Below are positions 1-7,517 of a stretch of DNA of 64,000 nt, in pieces. The DNA is from Pseudonocardia sediminis. Lineage in GTDB: Bacteria; Actinomycetota; Actinomycetes; Mycobacteriales; Pseudonocardiaceae. The DNA lies in contig NZ_SHKL01000001.1 in the NCBI RefSeq assembly GCF_004217185.1, forward strand, positions 2,378,001 to 2,442,000, written 5' to 3'. The position numbers and the translations under genes are program-made. The stretch's first letter is position 1, and each line of letters starts with the position of its first letter. Below the pieces are notes generated by a model. That model was given only the letters and a program-made list of their open reading frames with translations, had not been told where the DNA came from and made no database searches.

Positions 1-222
1 GCCGGAGCCCTCGCCAAGGGCGACACCGCCGGGGCCGATGCGGTCGCGACCCAGACCGTCGACGACCCGAAGGGCAACCGCAAGGTCAAGTCGGTCCTGC
101 TGCAGCCGCAGCTGATCACCAAGGACAACGTGAAGACGGTGACCGACGCCGGCTACATCAAGGCCTCGGAGATCTGCACCGGCGCCAACGCCGCGACCTG
201 CGGTCAGCTCGGCATCAAGTGA
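1..222 (+). CDS. Sugar ABC transporter substrate-binding protein, C-terminal part (partial)
   Basis: The reading frame is open from the first base to TGA at 220-222 and gives the last 73 residues of a protein whose start lies outside the window. It ends ATCGQLGIK and contains VTDAGYIKASEIC, resembling the C-terminus of XylF-type periplasmic sugar-binding proteins, which deliver a sugar to a membrane permease. The next genes are the matching ATPase and permease, with a 71-base gap, so all belong to one importer operon. The visible tail is too short to name the sugar. Confidence 0.7.
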   Translation, partial: AGALAKGDTAGADAVATQTVDDPKGNRKVKSVLLQPQLITKDNVKTVTDAGYIKASEICTGANAATCGQLGIK

Positions 223-293
223 ACCCCGGTGCGCGGCGGCCGGTCCCTTCGGTATCGGGCCGACCGCCGCGCACCGTGACCGGCGGGAGCCCC

Positions 294-1067
294 ATGTCCG
301 AACCGATCCTGTCCCTGCGCAAGATCACCAAGAGCTTCGGCGCCGTGCAGGTCCTGCACGACGTGGACCTGACCGTGCGCGCGGGCGAGGTCACCGCGCT
401 CGTCGGCGACAACGGCGCCGGCAAGTCGACGCTGGTCAAGTGCGTCGCCGGCATCCACCCCATCGACGGCGGGGAGATCGCCTTCGAGGGGGAGCCGGTC
501 GCGCTGAACAGCCCGGCCGACGCCGCGCGGCTGGGCATCGAGGTCGTCTACCAGGATCTCGCGCTGGCCGACAACCTCGACATCGTGCAGAACATGTTCC
601 TCGGCCGCGAGCGCGGACGGCCGTGGATGCTCGACGAGTCGGACATGGAGCAGGCCGCGCGGCGCACCCTCGCGTCGCTGTCGGTACGCACCGTGACGTC
701 GGTGCGGGCCCCGGTCGCGTCGCTGTCGGGAGGTCAGCGACAGACCGTGGCCATCGCGAAGGCGGTGCTGTGGGACTCGCGGGTCGTGCTGCTGGACGAG
801 CCGACCGCGGCGCTGGGCGTGGCCCAGACCCGGCAGGTGCTCGACCTGGTGCGCCGCCTCGCCGAGCAGGGCCTGGCCGTCGTGCTGATCAGCCACAACA
901 TGTCCGACGTGTTCGAGGTGTCGGACCGGATCGCCACGCTCTACCTGGGCCGGATGGTGGCCGAGGTGCCGACCCGCGACGTCACCCACGGCCAGGTCGT
1001 CGAGCTGATCACCGCGGGGCGTTCCGGCGACCTCGGCCTGGCCCGGCCCGAGTCGGCGGGGGTCTAG
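294..1067 (+). CDS. Sugar ABC transporter ATP-binding protein (single-domain, XylG/FrcA-like)
   Basis: A 257-residue ATPase that powers sugar uptake at the inner face of the membrane. Walker A GDNGAGKST lies near residues 38-46, the Q-loop follows, then signature LSGGQRQ and Walker B VVLLDEP, with the switch histidine in LISHNM. It has one nucleotide-binding domain, as in FrcA, and not the two fused domains of XylG or RbsA. ATG at 294 is preferred because a GCGGGAG ribosome site sits just upstream; the frame is open further 5' but that part has no family similarity. Its TAG is immediately followed by the permease leader region. Confidence 0.88.
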   Translation: MSEPILSLRKITKSFGAVQVLHDVDLTVRAGEVTALVGDNGAGKSTLVKCVAGIHPIDGGEIAFEGEPVALNSPADAARLGIEVVYQDLALADNLDIVQNMFLGRERGRPWMLDESDMEQAARRTLASLSVRTVTSVRAPVASLSGGQRQTVAIAKAVLWDSRVVLLDEPTAALGVAQTRQVLDLVRRLAEQGLAVVLISHNMSDVFEVSDRIATLYLGRMVAEVPTRDVTHGQVVELITAGRSGDLGLARPESAGV

Positions 1068-1127
1068 ATGGCCCGCCACCTCGGTTCCGACCGGAACGCC
1101 ACGACCGCATCCACCGAAGGAGAGACC

Positions 1128-2627
1128 GTGACCGAGCGTCGACCCGCCGGGACGGCTCCGGCCCGGCCCGACCACGAGCCGCAGCCCCCGGCTCCCGGGG
1201 GTGCCCCCACCAGCGCGGCGGAACGGGCGAACCCCGGCAACCGCGCCGCCGACTTCGGCATCGACACCACCGCGCGCACGACCGGCGAGGCGGTCCGCGG
1301 CTACCTGCGCGGCCTGCGCTCCGGCGAGCTCGGGTCGCTGCCCGCGCTGCTCGGCCTGGCGGCGCTGTTCGTGCTGTTCACGGTCCTGGACTCGGGCGGC
1401 ACGTTCCCCAGCCTGCTGAACCTGGCGAACCTCCTCCAGCAGGGTGCCGGCCCGACCATCATCGCGATGGGCCTGGTGTTCGTCCTGCTCACCGGCGAGA
1501 TCGACCTGGCCGCGGGCACCGCGTCCGGGCTGGCCGCCGCGCTGATGGCGCTGCATCTGACCAGCGGCGGGAACATGCTGGGTGCGACCGGCTCGGTCGT
1601 GTTCGTCATCCTGGTCGTCGTGATGCTCGTCGCGGCGGGGCTCGCGGCGCTGGTCCGGGTGTGGGCCGGCGCCGTCGTCAGCGTGCTCACCGCCGTGGTG
1701 CTGGTGGTCGGCGTCCCGGCGAACCCCTGGCTGGAGATGCTGCTCGCGGTCGGCGTCGGCGTGGTGATCGGCTGCCTGACCGGGTTCCTGGTCGCGCGGG
1801 TCGGGATGCCCTCGTTCGTCGTCACCCTGGCCCTGTTCATCACCTGGCAGGGCGTGATCCTGCAGCTGATCGGCGACGGCGGCACGCTCGCCCTGCGCGA
1901 CCCGGTGATCAACGCCGTGGCCAACGGCAACCTGTCCACGCTCGGTTCGTGGGCCCTGTTCGTCCTGGCGGCGGGCGGGTACGCGGCGGTGCTGCTGCTC
2001 CGGCAGCGCCGGCGCCTGAGCACCGGGCTGGTCGCCCAGCCGACCGGGCTCGTCCTGATCAAGATCGGCGCGGTGGTGGTGCTCGGGGCGCTGGCGACGT
2101 TCGCGCTGGTGCAGGACCGCTCGCCCGGCGTGATCGCGATCTCCGGGGTGCCCTACGTGGTGCCGGTCGTGCTGGTGCTGCTCGTGCTCGGGACCTACGT
2201 GCTGGACCGGACCCGGTTCGGCCGTCACGTCTACGCCGTCGGCGGCAACCGGGAGGCCGCGCGCCGGGCCGGTATCGACGTCGTGCGGATCCGGGCGTCG
2301 GTGTTCGTGATCGCGTCGGCGTTCGCGGCGGTCGGCGCGATCGTCTACTCGTCGAAGATCGGGTCGGTGAACCCGGCGGCCGGTGGCGGCAACACGCTGC
2401 TGTTCGCCGTCGGCGCGGCGGTGATCGGCGGGACGTCGCTGTTCGGCGGGCGTGGCCGGATCAGCAACGCGGTGATCGGTGGCACGGTGCTGGCCACCGT
2501 GCAGAACGGGCTGGGACTGCTCAAGCAGCCGGCGGCGGTGGTGTTCGTGGTGACCGGGCTGGTGCTGCTCCTGGCCGCCGCGGTGGACGTGCTGTCGCGG
2601 CGGCGCTCGGCGGCCACCGGCCGGTGA
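1128..2627 (+). CDS. Sugar ABC transporter permease (XylH-like)
   Basis: A 499-residue polytopic membrane protein, the channel of the importer. About 60 polar, Pro-rich residues precede many hydrophobic helices. The conserved cytoplasmic loop GGNREAARRAGIDV near residues 380-395 is the ATPase-coupling segment of XylH/RbsC permeases. GTG at 1128 is chosen because AAGGAG at 1117-1122 has ideal spacing; an in-frame ATG at 1068, right after the ATPase stop, is the alternative and adds 20 residues. The stop overlaps the GTG of the ROK gene by four bases, so the two are translationally coupled. Confidence 0.85.
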   Translation: MTERRPAGTAPARPDHEPQPPAPGGAPTSAAERANPGNRAADFGIDTTARTTGEAVRGYLRGLRSGELGSLPALLGLAALFVLFTVLDSGGTFPSLLNLANLLQQGAGPTIIAMGLVFVLLTGEIDLAAGTASGLAAALMALHLTSGGNMLGATGSVVFVILVVVMLVAAGLAALVRVWAGAVVSVLTAVVLVVGVPANPWLEMLLAVGVGVVIGCLTGFLVARVGMPSFVVTLALFITWQGVILQLIGDGGTLALRDPVINAVANGNLSTLGSWALFVLAAGGYAAVLLLRQRRRLSTGLVAQPTGLVLIKIGAVVVLGALATFALVQDRSPGVIAISGVPYVVPVVLVLLVLGTYVLDRTRFGRHVYAVGGNREAARRAGIDVVRIRASVFVIASAFAAVGAIVYSSKIGSVNPAAGGGNTLLFAVGAAVIGGTSLFGGRGRISNAVIGGTVLATVQNGLGLLKQPAAVVFVVTGLVLLLAAAVDVLSRRRSAATGR

Positions 2628-3796
2628 CCGCACCCACCTCGGGCACCCGCCCGGACGACGCCCGGCGGCACAACCGCGCGGCCCTGCTGCGCCGCTTGCA
2701 CGTCGACGGGCCGTGCACCCGCGCGACCCTGGCCACCGAGCTCGGCCTCAACCGCTCCACGATCAAGGCGGTCGTCGACGGGCTGGCCGAGGCGGGTGTG
2801 GTGACCGAGGCCGTCCCGACCCGGCGTTCCGGGGCGGGGCGGCCGTCGCTGCTGGTGCTGCCGGAGCCGCAATCGGCGGTGGTGCTCGCCGTGGACATCC
2901 GGGTGGACCAGGTGGGCATGGCGATGGTCGGGATCGGCGGGCAGATCCTGGGCCGCCACAGCTGGAACCTGCACCGCACGACGCGCCTGCCCGGCGAGGT
3001 GATCACCCACGTCGCGGAGTCCGCGCAGCTGCTGCGCGAGGAGCTGGGCGTCGTCGAGCAGGGTGTCGGGGTGTCGGTGCCCGGCGTGGTCCGCCGTCGC
3101 GACGGACTGGTGCACGAGGCGCCGAACCTCGGCTGGCGCGAGGTCGCGCTCGGCTCGCGGCTGACTGCCGTGCTGGGCAAGCAGGCCCAGGTCGGCAACG
3201 ACGCCGAGCTGGGCGCGCTGGCCGAGCACCTGCGCGGGGTCGCCCGCGACGCCTCCGACCTGGTCTACCTCTCCGCCGACGTCGGCGTCGGCGGTGGCGT
3301 GATCGCCGGCGGTCGTCCGCTGCGGGGGACCGGCGGCTACGTCGGCGAGCTCGGTCACCTGCTGGTGCGCCCGGACGGGCGGGACTGCTTCTGCGGCGCG
3401 CAGGGTTGCTGGGAGACCGAGGTCGGCGAGCCCGCGCTGTGCCGGGCGCTCGGGCTGGCCGAGGACACCCCGCGCGGGGTGCTGGTCGCCGAGCTGCGCT
3501 CGCTCGCGGCCGTGCCGGGGCGGGCCGACCTGCTGCTCGACGACTACGCCGGGTGGATGGTGGCCGGCCTGGTCACGGTGGTGAACATGCTGGCCCCGGA
3601 GCTGGTCGTGCTCGGTGACCTGTTCGCGGCGCTGCCGCCGTCGGTCGTCGCCCGGGTCCGTGACGAGGTGCAGCGGCGCAGCCTGGTCAGCCGCGCGGTC
3701 GGCGGGACCCGGATGGAGGTCTCCCCGCTGGGCCGCGACGGCAAGCTCGTCGGGGCCGCGGAGCTGGCGTTCGAGCCGGTGCTGGGGGCGGTCTGA
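2624..3796 (+). CDS. ROK family transcriptional regulator
   Basis: A 390-residue sugar-sensing regulator. Residues about 15-75 form a winged helix-turn-helix (LATELGLNRSTIKAVVDGL); the rest is a ROK sugar-kinase-like domain. The ROK zinc motif CFCGAQGCWE lies near residues 255-264, and the sugar-site GND motif near residue 192 is kept, so ligand binding is plausible. GTG 2624 overlaps the permease TGA, placing it in the importer operon. It probably represses or tunes that operon in response to the imported sugar or its phosphate (inference from context). No operator is visible because the operon start is outside the window. Confidence 0.88.
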   Translation: MTAPTSGTRPDDARRHNRAALLRRLHVDGPCTRATLATELGLNRSTIKAVVDGLAEAGVVTEAVPTRRSGAGRPSLLVLPEPQSAVVLAVDIRVDQVGMAMVGIGGQILGRHSWNLHRTTRLPGEVITHVAESAQLLREELGVVEQGVGVSVPGVVRRRDGLVHEAPNLGWREVALGSRLTAVLGKQAQVGNDAELGALAEHLRGVARDASDLVYLSADVGVGGGVIAGGRPLRGTGGYVGELGHLLVRPDGRDCFCGAQGCWETEVGEPALCRALGLAEDTPRGVLVAELRSLAAVPGRADLLLDDYAGWMVAGLVTVVNMLAPELVVLGDLFAALPPSVVARVRDEVQRRSLVSRAVGGTRMEVSPLGRDGKLVGAAELAFEPVLGAV

Positions 3797-3820
3797 CCCG
3801 GGGCTTGCTCCCGCGACGCC

Positions 3821-3834
3821 TAGGGTCGTCTCCC
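3821..3834 (+). promoter_or_regulatory. Candidate leaderless promoter of cobK
   Basis: The hexamer TAGGGT (3821-3826) stands eight bases before GTG 3835, matching the actinobacterial TANNNT -10 element with transcription starting at or next to the start codon. No good -35 is seen. It implies cobK is transcribed on its own, despite following the ROK gene by 38 bases. Confidence 0.5.
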
Positions 3835-4599
3835 GTGACGGTGGTGCTGGTGCTCGGGGGGACGACGGAGGGCCGTGCCGTCGCCGCGGCGCTGGACGGG
3901 CGCACCGGTCTGCGGGTCGTGTCGTCGCTGGCCGGACGGGTCGGGAACCCGTCGCTGCCGTCGGGGCAGGTGCGGATCGGCGGGTTCGGCGGAGCGGCGG
4001 GCCTGGCGCAGTGGCTGCGCGACGAGCGGGTCGACGTCGTCGTGGACGCCACGCATCCGTTCGCCTCCGCGATGACGGCGAACGCCGCGACCGCCTGCGC
4101 CGACGCCGGCGTGGAGCTGGTCGTGCTGCGCCGCCCGGGCTGGACCGCGGGGCCCGGTGACCGCTGGCACCGCGTCGCCTCCGCCGCCGGAGCCGCCGCG
4201 CTCGCGCCGATGCTGGGGGACCGGGTGTTCCTGACGACCGGGCGCGGCGACCTGGCCGCGTTCGCGCACGTCGACGCCGCTTTCCTGATCCGCTCGGTCG
4301 ACGCGCCCGACCCGCCGCTGCCGCGGGAGCGCGAGATCCTGCTCGACCGCGGCCCGTTCACCCTCGACGACGAGCTCGCGGTGATGCGCGGCTTCGACGC
4401 CCGGGTGCTGGTGACCAAGGACAGCGGCGGCGACGCGACCGCGGCCAAGCTGACCGCCGCCCGCACCCTGGGCGTGCCGGTCGTGATGATCGACCGCCCG
4501 CCCCTGCCCGGCGGCGTCACGCCGGTCGCGACGGTGGCGGACGCGGTGCACCGGCTGGACGGCCTCGGCCGGTCGGCGGGCCCGGGCCTCAGAACGTGA
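3835..4599 (+). CDS. cobK: Cobalt-precorrin-6A reductase CobK
   Basis: A 254-residue cytoplasmic enzyme that reduces a double bond of precorrin-6A with NADPH in aerobic cobalamin synthesis. The N-terminus VLVLGGTTEGRAVAAAL is the nucleotide-binding start of CobK/CbiJ. The family motifs DATHPFA (near residue 72), TTGRGDL and KDSGG...AAKL follow in order. GTG 3835 is chosen because the family starts directly at the beta strand with GGTTE and a -10 hexamer lies just upstream. Its end overlaps the convergent alcohol dehydrogenase by 11 bases. Confidence 0.9.
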   Translation: MTVVLVLGGTTEGRAVAAALDGRTGLRVVSSLAGRVGNPSLPSGQVRIGGFGGAAGLAQWLRDERVDVVVDATHPFASAMTANAATACADAGVELVVLRRPGWTAGPGDRWHRVASAAGAAALAPMLGDRVFLTTGRGDLAAFAHVDAAFLIRSVDAPDPPLPREREILLDRGPFTLDDELAVMRGFDARVLVTKDSGGDATAAKLTAARTLGVPVVMIDRPPLPGGVTPVATVADAVHRLDGLGRSAGPGLRT

Positions 4600-5623
4600 T
4601 GACGGCGACGCCGTCCGCGGCGTGCCCGTCGAGACCGGCGAGCGCGGCCGGGGCCTCGTCCAGGGTGATCCGCCGGGACACCAGGCGCTCGGGGTGCAGG
4701 CGCCCGTCGGCGACCATCGCCATCATCGCGGGGTAGTCCGCGGCGGCCATCCCGTGGCTGCCGATCAGGCGCAGCTCGCGGGCGATCATGTCCGGGACCG
4801 GTACCCGCGGCTCGGCGGCGAACAGCCCGACCTGCACCAGGGTGCCCCGGCGTCGCAGCGACCGGAGGCCCAGCGCGAGCGCGGACTCGTTCCCGATCCC
4901 CTCCACCGCGACCGACGCCCCGTCGCCGCCGGTGGCCGCCCGGACGGCGTCGCGGGCGTCGTCGGGGGACAGGCCGGCGATGCCGACCGCGTGACCGGCG
5001 CCCAGCTCGGTGGCCCGGCGCAGGGCCGCGGCGTCGAGGTCGACGGCGACCACCTCGGCACCGAGCGCGCGGGCGATCATCACGGCGGAGAGGCCCACCC
5101 CGCCGCAGCCGATCACCAGCACCGTGTCGCCCGGGCCGGTCCCGGCCTGGGCGAGCGCGCGGAACGACGTGGCCAGCCGGCACCCGAGCAGTGCCGCCCC
5201 GGCGGCGTCGGCGGAGCCCGGCACCGTCACGGCGTTGACGTCGGCGTGGCGCACCTCGACCAGCTCGGCGAACGACCCGGCGTGGGTGAACCCGGGCTGT
5301 TCCTGGTTCGGGCAGACCTGCGCGTTGCCGGCGCGGCACTCGTCGCAGGCGCCGCAGCCGCAGACGAACGGTGTCGTGATCCGGTCCCCGACGCGGACCC
5401 GCCGGACGTCGGGGCCGACCTCGGTGACGACGCCGACCAGCTCGTGCCCGGGGACGTGCGGCAGCGTGACGCCGTCGTCGTGCCCGGAGAAGGCGTGGAA
5501 GTCGCTGCGGCACAGGCCGGTCGCCTGCACCCGCACGACGACGCCGTCCCGGGTCGGCGTCGGCTCCGGGACGTCGGTGACGACCGGCGTCACGCCGAAG
5601 GACTCGATCAGGACCGCACGCAT
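4589..5623 (-). CDS. Zinc-dependent alcohol dehydrogenase family protein
   Basis: A 344-residue MDR-family NAD(P)-dependent dehydrogenase. Catalytic zinc ligands are the Cys of GLCRSD and the His/Glu of GHELVG; four cysteines for the structural zinc lie in CGCGACDECRAGNAQVC. The Rossmann motif is VIGCGGVGLSAV near residue 170. ATG 5623 is preceded by a strong GGAGG. It follows the D-serine dehydratase-like gene by 13 bases, so the two form one operon. The substrate cannot be read from sequence; the neighbour suggests work on an amino-acid-derived alcohol or aldehyde (weak inference). Confidence 0.85.
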   Translation of the reverse strand: MRAVLIESFGVTPVVTDVPEPTPTRDGVVVRVQATGLCRSDFHAFSGHDDGVTLPHVPGHELVGVVTEVGPDVRRVRVGDRITTPFVCGCGACDECRAGNAQVCPNQEQPGFTHAGSFAELVEVRHADVNAVTVPGSADAAGAALLGCRLATSFRALAQAGTGPGDTVLVIGCGGVGLSAVMIARALGAEVVAVDLDAAALRRATELGAGHAVGIAGLSPDDARDAVRAATGGDGASVAVEGIGNESALALGLRSLRRRGTLVQVGLFAAEPRVPVPDMIARELRLIGSHGMAAADYPAMMAMVADGRLHPERLVSRRITLDEAPAALAGLDGHAADGVAVITF

Positions 5624-5636
5624 GGTTCCTCCGGGG

Positions 5637-6815
5637 TCAGGTGTTGGCGCCGCGGGCGGCGACCGGCCAGAGGTCGACGACCTCACCGCCGGAGACGACG
5701 ATCAGCTCGTCGGCGAGGTTGACGGCGGCGCAGACGTGGTTGGGCACCACCCCGACCCGCTCGCCGGGAGCCGGGACCGCGGAGCCCGCGGGGAGCACCG
5801 CCGTCGCGTGGTGCTCGGACAGCGCGACGATCCGGGCGTCGGGGTGCCCGGGCAGGCGCCCGCCGCCGCTGATCCACCCCGGCTGGTCGGCGCCGAGGGT
5901 CTTGCTGCCGGCGTCGAGCACGATGCGGTCGCCGTCGCGGTGCACGACGGTGGCGACGGCGGTGAGCGCGACGTCGCCGAACCCGGCCACGCCGAGCTCG
6001 ACCTGCTGCGCGTCGTGGAACACCGACACTCCGGGCCGGATCTCGGTGAGCGCAGGTGTGGCGGGGGTCGCCGGCCCGGCGCCGCCCGGTGCAGTGTCGC
6101 CCGGTGCGATGTCGCCCGGTGCGGTGACACCCGGCCCGGTGGCCGTGGACCCGGTCGCCTTCCCCGGCCCGTCCGACAGCGCCTCGGTCGGCGTCGAACC
6201 TCCGCTCCGCACCACCGGGTCCAGGCCCGCCGCCCGCAGCGACTCCGCCGCCTCGGCGAGCGCCGCCGACTCCTCGGCCGTGACCGCCTCCCGTCTGCCG
6301 GGCCCGTAGGAGTGGCCGGGGAACGTGAAGATCCCGATCACGTCGAGCCCCGCGTCGGCGGCGCCGCGGGCGAGCGCACCCGCGTCCGCCGGGGCGACCC
6401 CGGTGCGGTGGTGCCCGCTGTCGACCTCGACGAGCACCTGCGCCGGGACCCCGTCCAGGGCCGTGGCCAGGGCACGGACGCCCTCGACCGAGGTGACCCC
6501 GATCCGCAGCGCGGTCCGCTGCGCCAGCGCCCGGATCCGCGCCGCCCGGGCCCCGGACGCCCACACCGGGTAGGCGACGAACAGGTCCGTGCACCCGGCG
6601 TCGGCGAAGGTCTCCGCCTCGCCGACCGTCGCCACCGTGAGTCCGGCGGCGCCGTGGGCGAGCTGGCGGCGCGCGATCTCGACGCACTTGTGGGTCTTCG
6701 CGTGCGGGCGCCAGGCCAGGCCGCGCTCCGCGGCGCGGGTCGCGCTCGCGGTGAGGTTGCGTTCCAGGACGTCGGGGTCGACGGCGAGGAACGGGGTGTC
6801 GGGCGCGGCGCTCAC
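5637..6815 (-). CDS. D-serine dehydratase-like / D-threonine aldolase-fold PLP enzyme
   Basis: A 392-residue PLP enzyme of the alanine-racemase-fold family that acts on D-beta-hydroxy amino acids. The cofactor lysine lies in RPHAKTHK (about residue 40). The C-terminal metal motif is PNHVC; family knowledge links His-x-Cys with zinc-dependent D-serine dehydratases and His-x-Asp with D-threonine aldolases, so dehydratase is favoured. Between GGSTPTEAL and IRPGVSVFHD, where relatives run almost directly on, sits an insertion of about 40 residues (216-260) rich in APGD repeats encoded by a 15-base tandem repeat. GTG 6815 begins MSAAPDTPFL, a normal family start. Confidence 0.82.
   Translation of the reverse strand: MSAAPDTPFLAVDPDVLERNLTASATRAAERGLAWRPHAKTHKCVEIARRQLAHGAAGLTVATVGEAETFADAGCTDLFVAYPVWASGARAARIRALAQRTALRIGVTSVEGVRALATALDGVPAQVLVEVDSGHHRTGVAPADAGALARGAADAGLDVIGIFTFPGHSYGPGRREAVTAEESAALAEAAESLRAAGLDPVVRSGGSTPTEALSDGPGKATGSTATGPGVTAPGDIAPGDTAPGGAGPATPATPALTEIRPGVSVFHDAQQVELGVAGFGDVALTAVATVVHRDGDRIVLDAGSKTLGADQPGWISGGGRLPGHPDARIVALSEHHATAVLPAGSAVPAPGERVGVVPNHVCAAVNLADELIVVSGGEVVDLWPVAARGANT
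6085..6144. repeat. 15-base tandem repeat inside the D-serine dehydratase-like gene
   Basis: Three units of 15 bases (6085-6099, 6100-6114, 6115-6129) plus a partial fourth, each beginning CCCGGTGC on the plus strand. They are in frame and encode APGDx repeats in a loop insertion. Units with up to 12 of 15 identical bases occur near 44064-44123 in the propeller protein gene, in the other orientation relative to the reading frame. Confidence 0.8.
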
Positions 6816-6867
6816 GCGACGATCGTGCCTATCCTCGCCCGGGGATCACGACACGGGGGGTGGACGG

Positions 6868-7482
6868 ATGCGCGCGGTCGCCGCGGTACTGCTGGACATG
6901 GACGGCACGCTGGTGGACTCCGACGCCGCCGTCGACCGGGCCTGGACGACCTGGTCACACGAGTACGGCGTCGACCCGCGCGACGCGGACGCCGTCGCGC
7001 ACGGGCGCCCGGCCGACGGCACCGTCCGGATCCTGCGCCCCGACCTCGACGAGGCCGCGGTCGCCGTCGCCGCGGACCGCCAGCTGGAGCTGCAGTACAC
7101 CGACCTGTCCGACGTCGTCGCGGCCCGCGGCGCGGACGAGCTCCTCGCCGTCCTCGGTCGCCGGAAGATCCCGTGGGCCGTCGTGACCAGCGCCGACCGG
7201 AGGCTCGCGGCGGCACGGCTCGGTGCGGCCGGGATCGACCCGCCGGAGCTGGTCACGGTGGAGGACGTCACGCACGGCAAACCCGACCCGGAGCCGTTCC
7301 TGCTGGGCGCGTCCCGGCTGGGTGTCGCCCCGCGGGACTGCCTGGTCGTCGAGGACGCCCCGGCCGGGCTCGACGCCGGGCGCGCGGCCGGGATGGCCAC
7401 CGCCGCCCTGCGCGGTCTCGACGGCGACCTGCGCCTGGGAGACCTCGGCGACCTCGCCCGGTTCCTCGACCGTCCCGGGTGA
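6868..7482 (+). CDS. HAD family hydrolase (subfamily IA phosphatase)
   Basis: A 204-residue phosphatase with all HAD motifs: DMDGTLVDSD (motif I, residues 10-19), VVTSADR (motif II), HGKPDPEPF with the lysine of motif III, and VVEDAPAGLDAG (motif IV). The helical cap after motif I is that of beta-phosphoglucomutase/glycerol-phosphatase relatives, so a small sugar or polyol phosphate is the likely substrate. ATG 6868 follows GGGGGGTGGACGG. It is divergent from the D-serine dehydratase-like gene and convergent with cobIJ. A role in cobalamin synthesis is possible from location only. Confidence 0.82.
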   Translation: MRAVAAVLLDMDGTLVDSDAAVDRAWTTWSHEYGVDPRDADAVAHGRPADGTVRILRPDLDEAAVAVAADRQLELQYTDLSDVVAARGADELLAVLGRRKIPWAVVTSADRRLAAARLGAAGIDPPELVTVEDVTHGKPDPEPFLLGASRLGVAPRDCLVVEDAPAGLDAGRAAGMATAALRGLDGDLRLGDLGDLARFLDRPG

Positions 7483-7498
7483 GCCCGGAACGGGCCGG

Positions 7499-7517
7499 TG
7501 AGCCCGGGCGAGGCTCA
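7499..7517. terminator. Short hairpin between convergent HAD and cobIJ genes
   Basis: TGAGCC and GGCTCA (six base pairs, seven-base loop) form a hairpin whose right arm contains the cobIJ stop codon. There is no T-run. It is a weak candidate terminator. Confidence 0.35.

Noticed and set aside
440..3796. Very long open frames out of phase with or antisense to the real genes (for example 440-2623, 11769-16778, 50342-54229)
   Set aside because: They result from high GC, which removes stop codons in other frames. Their translations are Arg/Ala/Pro/Gly-rich without domains, and real genes with motifs occupy the same DNA.
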